Below are positions 24,447 through 34,340 of a stretch of 52,211 nucleotides of DNA, in pieces. Each line of letters opens with the position of its first letter. The first letter of the stretch is position 1. Below the pieces are notes generated by a model. It made no database searches. It had not been told where the DNA came from and saw only the letters and a program-made list of their open reading frames with translations. The position numbers and the translations under genes were made by a program. Source of the DNA: Gemmatimonadota bacterium (GTDB taxonomy: Bacteria; Gemmatimonadota; Gemmatimonadetes; Gemmatimonadales; Gemmatimonadaceae); NCBI GenBank assembly GCA_028287305.1, contig JAQBPX010000031.1:1-52211 (forward strand). Reading direction: 5' to 3'.

Positions 24447-25598
24447 TCAGAACCGGTAGCTGGCGCCGCTGCCAGTGTTGAAGAGCAACACGCGCGCATC
24501 CGCTGGCACGCGCCCCTCCTTCACGAGCGCGCGCAGCACCGCGAGCGCACAGCCGCCCTCTGGCGCCGCGTCCACGCCGCTGGCCGTCGCGAGCGCGAGC
24601 GTGTCGGCGCGAATCGCGTCCTCGCTCACCGCCTGTGCGTCGCCCCCACTCTCGCGCAGCGCGCGCAGGATGAGCCGGTCGCCGAGCGGCCCCGGCACCC
24701 GCAAGCCACTCGCGTGCGTGGATGGGTTCTCCCATGGCGTGGCGTGGTCGGCGCCGGCATGGAACGCCCGCACCATGGGCGCGCACCCATCCGCCTGCGC
24801 AACGATCATCTTCGGCAGCTGCACGTCCGGTGGCAGCCACCCCCATTCGCGCATCTCGCCGAAGACCTTCCACATGCCGATCAATCCCGTGCCACCGCCG
24901 GTGGGATAGATGATGTGCGAGGGCATGGTCCACCCGAGCTGCTCGGCGAGCTCGATGCCCATCGTCTTCTTGCCCTCGATGCGATACGGCTCCCGCAGGG
25001 TGGACATGTCGAAGGCGCCATGCTCCGCGGCCCACGCCCGCGAGCGCTTGCCCGCGTCGCCGATGTGGCCGTCCACGAGTACGAGCTCGGCGCCCAGGGC
25101 GCGAATGGTGGCGAGGATCGGCGAGGGCGTGCTCGCCGGCGCGAAGACGCGAACGGCGATGCCGGCGGCAGCGCCATACGCGGCAAGCGCCGCACCCGCA
25201 TTGCCGGCGGTGGGCACCACGAACTGCGTGACGCCGAGCGCGCGAGCGCGCGTGACCGCCGCGCTCATTCCGCGCGCCTTGAACGATGCGGTGGGGTTGA
25301 GCCCCTCATCCTTCACCCAGGCGCGCGCGATGCCCAGCTCGCGCGCGAGCGCGGGCAGCTCGGCGATCGGCGTGCAGCCCTCGCCGAGTGACACGGGCGA
25401 CTCGCCGGCGGCGAGCGGCAGCACGGCCGAGTAGCGCCACATGTCCCAGCGCTCGAAGCCTTCGCGTCGCGGCTGTGCGTTGTCGGGCCAGGCGTACCGC
25501 ACGAGGAAGGGCTGCCCACACGACGGGCAGACGCTTGCCAGCGCGTCCCCGGGCGCGGTGACGCGGCACGCGGAACATTCCAGGGACCACTCAGCCAT
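24447..25598 (-). CDS. thrC: Threonine synthase-like PLP enzyme with zinc ribbon
   Basis: 383 residues. The N-terminal zinc ribbon uses Cys 8, 11, 24 and 27 (CSAC...CPSC). The PLP Lys is K107 in PTASFKARGMS. VPTAGNAGAALAAYGAAAGI and PTGGGTGLIGMWK bind cofactor and phosphate. This fits class II threonine synthases, which convert O-phosphohomoserine to threonine. Related cysteate synthase or 2,3-diaminopropionate-ammonia-lyase-like members cannot be fully excluded. ATG 25598 overlaps the end of uvrC by 8 nt. Confidence 0.85.
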   Translation of the reverse strand: MAEWSLECSACRVTAPGDALASVCPSCGQPFLVRYAWPDNAQPRREGFERWDMWRYSAVLPLAAGESPVSLGEGCTPIAELPALARELGIARAWVKDEGLNPTASFKARGMSAAVTRARALGVTQFVVPTAGNAGAALAAYGAAAGIAVRVFAPASTPSPILATIRALGAELVLVDGHIGDAGKRSRAWAAEHGAFDMSTLREPYRIEGKKTMGIELAEQLGWTMPSHIIYPTGGGTGLIGMWKVFGEMREWGWLPPDVQLPKMIVAQADGCAPMVRAFHAGADHATPWENPSTHASGLRVPGPLGDRLILRALRESGGDAQAVSEDAIRADTLALATASGVDAAPEGGCALAVLRALVKEGRVPADARVLLFNTGSGASYRF

Positions 25599-27591
25599 TC
25601 GATGTGGAGTCGGAGGGTTGCTTCGCGTCCTGCGGATGCTGCGCGTCCTGGGGATGCTGCGCGTCCCGCGGATGCGTCGCGTCGTGCGGACGCTTCGCGT
25701 CGGGCGAATCGGGTGCGGCGGCGGGCGCGATGGGCGGGGCGACGGCGGGCGCATCCTGCTTGGTGGGGTCGGACGCGATCAGCGCCTCGATGACCTTCCC
25801 CGCCGTGCGGTCGCCGAATCCCGGCAGCTCGGCGATCTGCTCGCGCGTGGCCGCGCGCACGGCGTCCAGGCTGCCGAAGTGCTGCAGCAACGCGCGGCGC
25901 TTCGCGTCGCCGATGCCGGGGATGCGGAGCAGCGCGCTGGTCATGGTGCGCGCGGAGCGCTTCTGTCGCTGGAAGGTGATGGCGAAGCGATGCGCCTCGT
26001 CACGCGCCTGCTGCAGCATGCGCAGCGCCACGCTGCGTCGCGGCAGGCGCAGGGATTCGCCCCTCCCGAACACGAAGATCTCCTCCTCGCGCTTGGCCAG
26101 GCTGATCAGGGGCAGCTCACCGAGGCCCTGCTCCACCAGCGCATCGTGTGCCGCATGCAGCTGTCCCTTGCCGCCATCGATCACCACCAGGTCCGGCAGC
26201 GGCTTCTGCTCCTCGAGCCGTCGCTTGAAGTAGCGGCCCACCACCTCGCGCATGGAGGCGAAGTCGTCGATGCCCTCCACCGTCTTCACCTTGAACTTGC
26301 GATACTCCGCGCGATACGGCCGGCCATTCTGGAACCAGACCATCGAGGCCACGGTGTCGGTTCCCTGCGCGTGCGAGATGTCGAAGCAGGCGAGCGACCG
26401 CGGAACCTTCTGCAGCCCCAGCTGTCGCTGCAGCTCGTACACGGGATCGACGGCGCGCTCCTCCGTCTCCTCCCCGGTCATGCGCTGCTCCTCGAGCAGG
26501 TGCCGCGCATTCTGCTCGGCGAGGTCGATCAGCTCGCGCCTGGAGCCGCGCTGGGGCACGTGTACGGAGGTCGCCACGGGCGTGCCGCGGAACGACTCCT
26601 CGAGCAGCTCGCGATCCTCGAAGTCGAAGGGCACCAGGAGCTCGCGCGCGCGATCGTCGAGCGCGAAGTAGCTGCTGGCGAGGTAGGCCTGCAGCACGCA
26701 GGGATCGCTCTCCTCGGAAACGTTCACGATGAACTGGTGCTCGCGCGCGAGCAGGCGGCCGCCGCGAATGCGCATCAGCGCCACCACCGCATCGTCGCCG
26801 TCGCGCGCATAGCCGACCACGTCACGGTCCCCGCCCTCCACCTCCTGCACGACCATCGGCTCTTCCATCTTCTCGAGGTGCGCGAGCGCATTGCGCAGCT
26901 CCGCGGCGCGCTCGAAGTCGAGCGACTCGGCGGCCAGCGCCATGCGCTCCTTCACGCGCCGCACGACCTCCGCGGTCTTGCCGTCGAGGAAGAGCACCAC
27001 CTCGTCGATCATCGCGCGATACTCGCCCACGCTCTGCGCGAGGATGCAGGGCGCCTTGCAGCGCCCGATGTGATAGTCCAGGCACGGGCGATCGGGCATC
27101 ACCTTCGGCATGTCGAAGTTGCACGAGCGCACGGTGAAGATGCGCTTCACGACGTTCAGCGCGCGACGCATGGCGCTGACGTCGGTGTACGGCCCGAAGT
27201 AGCGCGCGCCGTCGTTCTGCAGCCGGCGCGTGACGTACACCCGCGCGAATGGCTCCTGCAGCGTGACCTTGATGTAGGGATACGACTTGTCGTCGCGCAA
27301 GGCGATGTTGAAGCGCGGCTTGTACTCCTTGATCAGGTTGGCCTCGAGGATCAGCGCGTGCGCCTCGCTCGGCACCACGATCGTCTCGAGGGCGGCCACC
27401 TGCCCCATGAGCGCGCGCGTCTTCACGCTCTCGAAGTGCTCGCTGGCCACGTAGCTGCGCACGCGCGACCGGAGCTTCTTGGCCTTGCCCACGTAGAGCA
27501 CGGTGCCGTCGTCCGCACGCCAGAGGTACACGCCCGGTGATTCGGGCAGTGTCGGGATCTGCGTGAGGATGGTCGCGGGCACCTGCGGCAT
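25591..27591 (-). CDS. uvrC: Excinuclease ABC subunit C
   Basis: 666 residues. UvrC makes both incisions in nucleotide-excision repair with UvrA/UvrB. The N-terminal GIY-YIG domain is SPGVYLW...VLYVGKAKKLRSRVRSY. A cluster of cysteines follows (RPCLDYHIGRCKAPC). The UVR motif lies near residue 205 (LDFERAAELRNAL). The RNase-H-like domain is ACFDISHAQGTDTVASMVWF...VIDGGKGQL. The HhH pair is LLRIPGIGDAKRRALL...ELPGFGDRTA. The last ~55 residues are a Pro/Ala then HPQDAQ repeat tail, absent from typical UvrC. ATG 27591 gives the standard start. TATTAT occurs 5 nt upstream. Confidence 0.96.
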   Translation of the reverse strand: MPQVPATILTQIPTLPESPGVYLWRADDGTVLYVGKAKKLRSRVRSYVASEHFESVKTRALMGQVAALETIVVPSEAHALILEANLIKEYKPRFNIALRDDKSYPYIKVTLQEPFARVYVTRRLQNDGARYFGPYTDVSAMRRALNVVKRIFTVRSCNFDMPKVMPDRPCLDYHIGRCKAPCILAQSVGEYRAMIDEVVLFLDGKTAEVVRRVKERMALAAESLDFERAAELRNALAHLEKMEEPMVVQEVEGGDRDVVGYARDGDDAVVALMRIRGGRLLAREHQFIVNVSEESDPCVLQAYLASSYFALDDRARELLVPFDFEDRELLEESFRGTPVATSVHVPQRGSRRELIDLAEQNARHLLEEQRMTGEETEERAVDPVYELQRQLGLQKVPRSLACFDISHAQGTDTVASMVWFQNGRPYRAEYRKFKVKTVEGIDDFASMREVVGRYFKRRLEEQKPLPDLVVIDGGKGQLHAAHDALVEQGLGELPLISLAKREEEIFVFGRGESLRLPRRSVALRMLQQARDEAHRFAITFQRQKRSARTMTSALLRIPGIGDAKRRALLQHFGSLDAVRAATREQIAELPGFGDRTAGKVIEALIASDPTKQDAPAVAPPIAPAAAPDSPDAKRPHDATHPRDAQHPQDAQHPQDAKQPSDSTSNG
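25603..25710. repeat. Six tandem 18-bp units in the 3' end of uvrC
   Basis: Units of 18 bp from 25603 encode six-residue repeats on the - strand: DSPDAK, RPHDAT, HPRDAQ, HPQDAQ, HPQDAK, QPSDST. The three central units are nearly identical at DNA level and the outer ones are decayed, suggesting expansion by slippage. Confidence 0.85.
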
Positions 27592-27613
27592 CCTGAATAA
27601 TACCCGGTCGCAT

Positions 27614-27630
27614 GCCCCGGGTCCCGGGGC
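27614..27630. repeat. Perfect GC palindrome in the murJ-uvrC gap
   Basis: GCCCCGGG-T-CCCGGGGC fills much of the 41-bp gap between murJ and uvrC. There is no T-tract on the uvrC side, so it is not a normal intrinsic terminator. It may be an mRNA-processing hairpin or a weak pause. Confidence 0.5.
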
Positions 27631-27632
27631 GG

Positions 27633-29282
27633 TCAGCGCCGGAAGCGTCGGGTTGCAGCGGCCAGCAGCCCGCGTGACTCGGTGACGCCCGCCAGCCACG
27701 TGAGGGACCCGTACACCAGCGCGTACAGCGCGAGCGTCGCGGCCCCGCCGGCGATCTTTCCGAGCGACAGGAGCGGAACCTTTGCCAGGTACCCCACGCC
27801 CGCCGCCACGAGGGCGCTGCCCCACAGCGAGAGCAGCAGCCTGGCAGGCACCGATGCCGCACCCACGCGGCGCGCAAGCTCGCGTCGCAGGAGCAGGAAC
27901 TCGATCCAGCCGGCCAGTCCCGCCGATGCCGTGAGCCCCGCCGCACCCCAGCGCGCATCCACGCCCAACACACCGGGGAGCGTGAGCGCGGCAACGAGGC
28001 CGAGCAGCACCGTGGCCACCACGCGAAGGATTGCGAACTGGAGTGGGGTGCGCGTGTCACGGAGCGCGTAGAACGCCGAGGAGTAGAGGCGTCCCCAGGT
28101 GCCGCTGAGCAGCCCCACGGCGGAGCCGCCAAGGATCGCCCATGTGAAGCGCGTGTTGTCCGCGGTGAACTTGCCCCCCTGGAAGAGCATGCGCACGATC
28201 ACGTCGCCCAGCGCGAGGAATGCGACGGCCGACGGGATGACGAAGAAGGCGATGCGCCGCAGCCCGCCGGCGAGCCGGCTGCGCAGGCGCTCGCTCGCTT
28301 CGGGGCTCGTGCCGCTCTCGCGCGCCATCTCGGGCAGCTCCGCCGCGGAGATGGCGATGCCGAAGAGGCTCACGGGAAGCGTGTAGAGCGTGGCGCTGTA
28401 CATCAGGAGCGACACCATCCCCTCGGGGAGGAAGCTCGCGATGAGCTGGTCCACGTACGCGCTCACCTGCACCACGCCGCGGCTGATGAACACCGGGACG
28501 AAGGTGCGCACCACGGCGCGCACCGGCTCCGAGGAACGATCGCCCGACAGGCGCAGGCGCGGCGCCACGCGGCGCACCGTGGGCAGCTGGACCACGAACT
28601 GCAGCGCGCTCCCGATCACCGAGGCCATGGCGAGCAGCACCGCCAGGTGCGCGCTTCCCTCGTGACGGAAGGCGAGCAGGGCCGCGATCATCGCCACGTT
28701 CCACAGCACGGGCGCCGTGTACGAGAGCAGGAACCGTCGATGGCTGTTGAGGATGCCCAGGCACCACGCCGACATCACCAGCAGTCCCGCCCCCGGGAAC
28801 AGGATGCGCGTGAGCTCGATCGTCAGTTCGCGCTTCTCGCCAACCCATCCGGGCGCGATCGCGAGCATCAGGAATGGCGCCGCCGCCACGCCGGCCAGCA
28901 CGAGTGACGCGACGACGATCGCGAGCAATGCGCCCACCGCGCCGGCCACGCGGTCCGCCTCCTCGTCCCTTCCCTCCGCCAGCAGGCGCGCGTACACGGG
29001 AATGAACGACGCCGAGAGCGCGCCCTCCCCGAACAGGTTCTGCAGGAAGTTCGGGATGCGAAATGCCGCGTTGAACGCATCGGCGGCCATGCCGGCGCCC
29101 AGGAACCGGGACATCAGCACCTGGCGCAGCAGGCCGAACACGCGTGAGGCCAGGATGCCGGCGGCCACGAGCGCCGCGCCCACACCGGAGCGGTTCGGCG
29201 CTGGCGGTGCCTGCGCGGCCAGCGGTGCCTGCGAAGCGGGAGGTGCAGGCGAAACCGGCGGTGCCTGTCCTTCCTCGCTCAT
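27633..29282 (-). CDS. murJ: Lipid II flippase MurJ
   Basis: 549 residues with about 14 membrane helices. MurJ moves lipid II to the periplasm for peptidoglycan synthesis. Family motifs are GILASRVFGLLRQVLMSRFLGAGMAADAFNAAFRIPNFLQNLFGEGALSASF (ends ASRVFG and GEGALSASF), the SRGVVQVSAYVDQLIASFLPEG loop and MLFQGGKFTADNT. An unusual ~32-residue cytoplasmic N-terminal tail rich in Pro/Ala/Gln (QAPPVSPAPPASQAP) precedes the first helix. ATG 29282 overlaps the bshC stop (ATGA). Confidence 0.94.
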   Translation of the reverse strand: MSEEGQAPPVSPAPPASQAPLAAQAPPAPNRSGVGAALVAAGILASRVFGLLRQVLMSRFLGAGMAADAFNAAFRIPNFLQNLFGEGALSASFIPVYARLLAEGRDEEADRVAGAVGALLAIVVASLVLAGVAAAPFLMLAIAPGWVGEKRELTIELTRILFPGAGLLVMSAWCLGILNSHRRFLLSYTAPVLWNVAMIAALLAFRHEGSAHLAVLLAMASVIGSALQFVVQLPTVRRVAPRLRLSGDRSSEPVRAVVRTFVPVFISRGVVQVSAYVDQLIASFLPEGMVSLLMYSATLYTLPVSLFGIAISAAELPEMARESGTSPEASERLRSRLAGGLRRIAFFVIPSAVAFLALGDVIVRMLFQGGKFTADNTRFTWAILGGSAVGLLSGTWGRLYSSAFYALRDTRTPLQFAILRVVATVLLGLVAALTLPGVLGVDARWGAAGLTASAGLAGWIEFLLLRRELARRVGAASVPARLLLSLWGSALVAAGVGYLAKVPLLSLGKIAGGAATLALYALVYGSLTWLAGVTESRGLLAAATRRFRR

Positions 29283-30826
29283 CGTGAGTCCGACACGATC
29301 GACGTCGCCCACTCCGCGGCGCGCTCCTGCATCAGCGCCAGGAGGGCCGGTCCCTGTCGCGCGAGCAGCGGCAGGAAGTTGAGCACGCGTTCCTGCGGCT
29401 TGCCCATCGGGCGCAGTGCCGCGCGTGCCACGGCCACGTCGTTCATGGCCTGCCCCTCGCTTCGCTTCACCGCGGCCAGGTAGCGACGCTCGAGGCGCGC
29501 AAGCTTGTGCTCCAGAGATCGGCGGAGGCCGGCGTGCACGGCGGGGGGCACCAGACCCTGCGCATCCGACAGCTCCAGCGCGCGCAGCGCCGAGTCCGTG
29601 GCGGCGCGCAGCGATTCGAGCGCGCTCGCGACCTCGATTGGCATGGCCGCTCGCGTAATGCGCGACTCGAGCGCGCCGGTCGAGTCGAGGTCCTGGGGCG
29701 TGGCGCCAAGCCGGTCGAGTGCGCGCTGTGCATGCGGCTCGATCACGGTGCACGACCAGCGCGGAATTGCGATTGGCTCGCCGGCGCCAAGTGCGCGCGA
29801 CACGGCGCTCACCTGCGCGAAATATGCGAGCTCCCCCGGACCGGCCACGTATGCAACGGTCGGCAGGATCGCCCGCTCCATCACCGGACGGAGCAGCACG
29901 TTCGGGCCAAGCACGACCTCTCCCTCGGCGGGCGCCGACTCGTGAACGCCAAGGCGACGCTTGCCACCCGCTTCGTACGCGAACACGAGGCTCGCGCCGT
30001 CCACGTGCTCCACCTGCGGATCGAAGCCGCCCTCCGCCAGCTCCGCGGTGCGCGCACGCAGGGCCGCCTCGATTGGCGCCGCAGCGGCGAGCGCACGGCC
30101 GAGGATTTCGCGTGAGGCGCTGCGCACGGAGGAGTGCGACGCATCCAGCACGCAGATGCCGAGCGGCTCGAGCAGCGCGCGAAGCAGTGCGAGGTACGCG
30201 CCGCCAACGGTGGCCCCTGCCGAGTACGACCGCTCCGCCTCGAGAAGCGCCTGCTCGTAGGCCACCGACCCGCTGGCCTCGCGCAGGGAACGCAGCTCGG
30301 CGCTCACGTCTCCGAGGGGCGCCCGCGACATCGGCGTGCCCGCCGGCGGTCGCTCGTGCATGCGCAGCTCGCGGAGCGCGCCGCGCACCGCGACGTGCGT
30401 GATGGCGGCCTCGTCGAAGTCGGCGTCGTCCGTCGCCGCCCAGAACACGGGAGCGACGCGCGCGCCCGTCTCCCGCTCGAGCGCGTTCGCGAGCGAGAGC
30501 GCGGCCAGCGCCTTGGTGAAGGTGTACATCGGGCCGCCGAACAGGCCGGGTTGCTGGCCGGTGGTCACGACCACGGCGGCCGAGGCCAGCCGCTCGCGCG
30601 CCAGCGGCGCGGGCTGGCCGAAGGCGCCCGCTAGCGCCTCCCGCCAGTGAGCGGGCATCGATGCCGCAACCCGTGCAACGCGCTCTCCCCATTCGGCCCC
30701 AGAGCGAGGATGCGGGGCGAAGATGGTGGCGTCGAGCGTGCCGGCCTGCGCCGCCCGCGCCAGCGGGGAGCCGCCGAGCGGCTCGGTGACTACGCGCACG
30801 CGGTCACTTGTGATAGGGCTCGCCAC
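29279..30826 (-). CDS. bshC: Bacillithiol biosynthesis cysteine-adding enzyme BshC
   Basis: 515 residues. BshC joins cysteine to GlcN-malate, the last step of bacillithiol synthesis. Diagnostic segments are VVTTGQQPGLFGGPMYTFTKALAALSLA (TTGQQPGLFGGP), APVFWAATDDADFDEA, YVAGPGELAYFAQVSAVSRAL and a C-terminal coiled coil (LEHKLARLERRYLAAVKR). The start is GTG 30826, overlapping rlmH by 23 nt. A GTG at 30799, just past the rlmH stop, is an alternative. bshA and bshB are not in the window. Confidence 0.92.
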   Translation of the reverse strand: MASPITSDRVRVVTEPLGGSPLARAAQAGTLDATIFAPHPRSGAEWGERVARVAASMPAHWREALAGAFGQPAPLARERLASAAVVVTTGQQPGLFGGPMYTFTKALAALSLANALERETGARVAPVFWAATDDADFDEAAITHVAVRGALRELRMHERPPAGTPMSRAPLGDVSAELRSLREASGSVAYEQALLEAERSYSAGATVGGAYLALLRALLEPLGICVLDASHSSVRSASREILGRALAAAAPIEAALRARTAELAEGGFDPQVEHVDGASLVFAYEAGGKRRLGVHESAPAEGEVVLGPNVLLRPVMERAILPTVAYVAGPGELAYFAQVSAVSRALGAGEPIAIPRWSCTVIEPHAQRALDRLGATPQDLDSTGALESRITRAAMPIEVASALESLRAATDSALRALELSDAQGLVPPAVHAGLRRSLEHKLARLERRYLAAVKRSEGQAMNDVAVARAALRPMGKPQERVLNFLPLLARQGPALLALMQERAAEWATSIVSDSR

Positions 30827-31265
30827 GCACGATGGTGCCCGCCCGGTAGAGCTGCTCGGCGAGGACCAATCGCGCGAGCTCGTGCGGCAGCGTGAAGGGA
30901 GCGAGCAACAACTGGCGGCTCGATCGCGCGAGCACCTCGGTGGAAAGCCCGAACGCGCCCCCGATCACGAAGGCGACGTCCTGCGCCGCATCGCGGCGCT
31001 CGCGCAGCCACGTGGCGAACCGGTCCGATGCCAGGCTCTCGCCATTCGGGTCGCAGGCCACGAGGAGCGCCGCTCCCACTCGCGCGAGCAGGCGCTCGCC
31101 CTCGCGATCCTTCACCATCGCCGGCGCCAGTCCACGAGCCGGCTCCTCGCGCACCTCGGCAACATCGAGGTTCCAGTAGTGCGCGGCCCGCCCCTCGTAC
31201 TCCCGAATCGCCTCGGCCAGGTGCTTGTCGCGCACCCGGCCGACGGCGACGATCGACACGCGCAT
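30804..31265 (-). CDS. rlmH: 23S rRNA pseudouridine-1915 N3-methyltransferase RlmH
   Basis: 153 residues, the usual RlmH size. This SPOUT methyltransferase modifies helix 69 of 23S rRNA. The SAM-knot motifs are VAFVIGGAFGLSTEVLARS and LLLAPFTLPHELARLVLAEQLYRA, and the conserved C-terminus GEPYHK is present. ATG 31265 lies 31 nt after gdh. The 3' end overlaps bshC. Confidence 0.96.
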   Translation of the reverse strand: MRVSIVAVGRVRDKHLAEAIREYEGRAAHYWNLDVAEVREEPARGLAPAMVKDREGERLLARVGAALLVACDPNGESLASDRFATWLRERRDAAQDVAFVIGGAFGLSTEVLARSSRQLLLAPFTLPHELARLVLAEQLYRAGTIVRGEPYHK

Positions 31266-31296
31266 GGATCACGCGCGTCAGGAGGTGCGACAGGCG

Positions 31297-32607
31297 TCAG
31301 GCATAGATGCCGCGGAGGCGATGCACGATGGCCACGCGCGAGATCGAGAGCATGTAGGCGGCGGTGCGCATGTTCACCTTGTGCGTCTTGGACATCTGCA
31401 GCACCTCCTGGAAGGAGCGCGTCATGATGTCCTCGAGCCGCTGGTTCACCGTGTCCTCGGTCCAGAAGTAGCCACCGCGATCCTGCACCCACTCGAAGTA
31501 CGACACGGTGACGCCGCCCGCATTCGCCAGGATGTCGGGAATCACGAAGATCCCCTTCTCCTCGAGGATCGAGTCCGCGCCGGCCGTGGTCGGGCCGTTC
31601 GCGCCCTCGCAGATGATCTTCGCCTGCACCTTGCTGGCGTTCTTCGAGGTGATCACGTTCTCGAGCGCCGCCGGCAGCAGCACGTCCACCGGCATGGTCA
31701 GCAACTCCTCGTTGGTGATCGGGTCCCCGCCGGTGAAGCCCTCGAGCGAACGGTGCTTCTTCACGTGATCGAGCGCGCCGGGCACGTCGATGCCGGCCTT
31801 GTTGTGGTAGCCGCCCGTGCGATCGCTGATCGCGATGATGCGGCAGCCCTGCTTCGCCATCAGGTCGGCGGCCACGGAGCCCACGTTGCCGAAGCCCTGC
31901 ACGGCGACGGTGGTTCCCTGCACCGGCATGCCGAGGTGCTTCAGCGCCTCGAGCACCATGAACATGCACCCGCGCCCCGTGGCCTCACGACGACCCAGCG
32001 AGCCCCCGAGCTCGATCGGCTTGCCCGTGACGACGGCCGTGACGGTGTGACGCGCCTGCATGGAGTACGTGTCCATGACCCAGGCCATCACGCGCTCATT
32101 GGTGTTGACGTCGGGCGCGGGCACGTCGGAATCCGGGCCCAGCGTGGCGATGATCCCCGAGGTGTAGCGGCGCGTGAGCCGCTCGAGCTCTCCCACGCTC
32201 ATCTTGAGCGGGTCGCAGATCACGCCGCCCTTGGCGCCGCCGAAGGGCAGGTTCACCACGGCGCACTTCCAGGTCATCCACGCCGCGAGCGCCTTCACCT
32301 CTTCGAGGTTCACCTGCATGTCGAAGCGGATGCCGCCCTTGGCCGGGCCGCGCGACGTGTTGTAGAGCACGCGATAGCCGGTGAAGACTTCCACCTCGCC
32401 GCTGTCCATCAGCACGGGCACCGAGACGATGATCTGCTTCTCGGGATGACGGAGGACCTTGTAGAGCCCAGGCTCGAGGTCGAGCAGCTGGGCGGCACGG
32501 TCGAACCGCGACATCATCGCCTCGAACGGATTCTCCTCATTGAGGAAGCGATCCTTGTCGGGGCGGACGATCTTGTCGGTCGGAAGGCGGAGTGGATCGG
32601 TGGCCAT
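31297..32607 (-). CDS. gdhA: Glu/Leu/Phe/Val family glutamate dehydrogenase
   Basis: 436 residues. It catalyses reversible oxidative deamination of glutamate. The substrate-binding part has [23 protein letters not shown] and the catalytic Lys region [29 protein letters not shown] and GRREATGRG follow. The Rossmann domain begins [21 protein letters not shown]. Length and motifs match the hexameric catabolic class. Whether NAD or NADP is used cannot be told. It is embedded between lpxK and rlmH with gaps of 22 and 31 bp. Confidence 0.93.
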   Translation of the reverse strand: MATDPLRLPTDKIVRPDKDRFLNEENPFEAMMSRFDRAAQLLDLEPGLYKVLRHPEKQIIVSVPVLMDSGEVEVFTGYRVLYNTSRGPAKGGIRFDMQVNLEEVKALAAWMTWKCAVVNLPFGGAKGGVICDPLKMSVGELERLTRRYTSGIIATLGPDSDVPAPDVNTNERVMAWVMDTYSMQARHTVTAVVTGKPIELGGSLGRREATGRGCMFMVLEALKHLGMPVQGTTVAVQGFGNVGSVAADLMAKQGCRIIAISDRTGGYHNKAGIDVPGALDHVKKHRSLEGFTGGDPITNEELLTMPVDVLLPAALENVITSKNASKVQAKIICEGANGPTTAGADSILEEKGIFVIPDILANAGGVTVSYFEWVQDRGGYFWTEDTVNQRLEDIMTRSFQEVLQMSKTHKVNMRTAAYMLSISRVAIVHRLRGIYA

Positions 32608-32629
32608 TGAGACAGGCTGTCGGCCGGAT

Positions 32630-33667
32630 TCAACCGGCGGTGAAGGACTCCGGAACGCGCGCCGAGAGCACCTTCAGGAGCACCTGGTCCAACTCGGTGC
32701 CTCCACGCTCCACGACGAGCCGTTGAGAAACATACCATAAGCCGGTGCCGGCGCGAGGCCAGATCGGCCCCAGTTTCACGGCATCCTTGAGGGTCGTCAC
32801 GACCGGTGCGCCGGCCGCTCCGGATGCCAGCCGCGCGACGTCGGCCGCAACGTAGGCATGGTGGTCGGGAAAGGCCTCCACCTGCGCCAGGAGCAGCCCC
32901 GCAGCGGCGAGCTGTCGCGCGAACGCGTCCGGATTGCCGATCGCCGACACCACCCGTACCTGGTGCCCGGCCCAATCGGCGATTGCAGTCGCCTCCCCGC
33001 TGGCAACGTTCACGAGCTCGTGCGGGGCGATGGAGACGACGGCCACCGGCACGCGCGGCGCCCATTGCCGCAGTTGCTCGATCACGCCATTCACGATCGC
33101 CTGCCCCACCGCCTTTCGCGTAACCACCACCAGCGACGCGCGCGCGAGCGACGCGGGAGGCTCGCGCCACGGGCCGGCGGGGAGCAGTCGCGGATCGCTC
33201 ACGTCCTCATCCGCGGAAACGAGCACCACGTCCACGGTTCGTGCGGCGCGGCGATGCTGGAACGCATCGTCGAGCACGGCGACGTCGGCACCACGCGCGA
33301 GCGCGGCCGCCATCCCCGCCACGCGATCTGCCTGCGCAATTACCGGAATGCCGGGATTGAGTCGCGCGTGAACGAGCGGCTCGTCGTCGCCGTAGCCGCG
33401 CAGCACGATGGCCGGGCGCGCTCCTCCCGCCTGCAGCGACTGCGCGATCCACGCGGCCACCGGTGTCTTGCCCGTGCCGCCGACCGTGAGGTTCCCGATC
33501 GAGATGGCCGGAATCGCGCCGGTGTGCGTGCGCAGCACGCCGGCATCGAACAGCGCGCCGCGCGCGCGCACTGCGCCCTCATACGCCCATGCGAACGGCG
33601 TGAGTGCAGCGCGCGCCGCGCGCGCCCCGGCGCCATGCCCGAACCAGATCTCGCGTATGGTGCTCAC
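32630..33667 (-). CDS. lpxK: Tetraacyldisaccharide 4'-kinase
   Basis: 345 residues from GTG 33667, one base after the DUF374 stop. LpxK phosphorylates the 4' position of the lipid A precursor at the inner membrane. The P-loop is [20 protein letters not shown] near residue 60. [31 protein letters not shown] (DDAFQHR is an LpxK hallmark) and [25 protein letters not shown] follow. No Kdo transferase gene (waaA), which often sits beside lpxK, is in the window. Confidence 0.95.
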   Translation of the reverse strand: MSTIREIWFGHGAGARAARAALTPFAWAYEGAVRARGALFDAGVLRTHTGAIPAISIGNLTVGGTGKTPVAAWIAQSLQAGGARPAIVLRGYGDDEPLVHARLNPGIPVIAQADRVAGMAAALARGADVAVLDDAFQHRRAARTVDVVLVSADEDVSDPRLLPAGPWREPPASLARASLVVVTRKAVGQAIVNGVIEQLRQWAPRVPVAVVSIAPHELVNVASGEATAIADWAGHQVRVVSAIGNPDAFARQLAAAGLLLAQVEAFPDHHAYVAADVARLASGAAGAPVVTTLKDAVKLGPIWPRAGTGLWYVSQRLVVERGGTELDQVLLKVLSARVPESFTAG

Positions 33668-33668
33668 G

Positions 33669-34340
33669 TCACGCTCGCTCGGCCTCGGCCACGGTCGCGT
33701 CGAGCAGCGCCTGGAAGCGCGGGGCATGCTCCGCCGCTTCGCGCGCACCCGCGGCCTCGACGTACGCGGGCTCGCCGAACGCCACCGTGACGCGAGCGAA
33801 GGGCTTCGGGATCATGAACTGGTCCCAGCTGCGCAGCCGCCATGCGCGATCCGCGCTCGCGGCGATGGGCAGGATGGGCGTCCCGCTTCGCTGGGCCGCC
33901 ACCAGCGCCCCAGCCGCAAAGGTGCGCGCCGGGCCGCGCGGCCCGTCGGGCGTCACCGCGATGTCGTTGCCCTGCTGCAGCTCCCGCGCGAGCGCGAGCA
34001 GCGCGCGACTGCCCCCGCGGGAGGTGGACCCGCGAACGGTGGCGTAGCCGAGCCCCTCCGCCACGCGGGCGATGATCTCGCCGTCCTTGTGCTCACTGAT
34101 GAGGATGCGCGTGCGGAAGCCGCGCTCATGCCAGAGCAGCGGCAGCAGCTGGCCGTGCCAGAGGGCATAGGCGAAGGGGACGTGCTCGGCCCGCAGGCGC
34201 TTCACGTGCTCGCCATGTCGCACGCTCACGCGCCAAGTAGCGCCGAGCGCGCGAATCAACCACGGGCCGACGCGCACCAGCAGCTCGAGCTTCCAGTCGA
34301 GGCGGGCGCGCGGGGGGAGCGCCTCTCGCGGCGCCGTCAC
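33669..34340 (-). CDS. DUF374 lysophospholipid-acyltransferase-like protein
   Basis: 223 residues from GTG 34340, overlapping the lpxB stop as GTGA. DUF374 members are LPLAT-fold proteins found beside LPS genes. Visible motifs are YALWHGQLLPLLWHE, ILISEHKDGEIIARVAEGLG, RGSTSRGGSRALLAL and VTPDGPRGPARTF. A membrane-association helix is likely near residues 12-30 (LELLVRVGPWLIRALGATW). It may add a secondary acyl chain to lipid A, standing in for LpxL/LpxM, but this is inference from position between lpxB and lpxK. Confidence 0.85.
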   Translation of the reverse strand: MTAPREALPPRARLDWKLELLVRVGPWLIRALGATWRVSVRHGEHVKRLRAEHVPFAYALWHGQLLPLLWHERGFRTRILISEHKDGEIIARVAEGLGYATVRGSTSRGGSRALLALARELQQGNDIAVTPDGPRGPARTFAAGALVAAQRSGTPILPIAASADRAWRLRSWDQFMIPKPFARVTVAFGEPAYVEAAGAREAAEHAPRFQALLDATVAEAERA

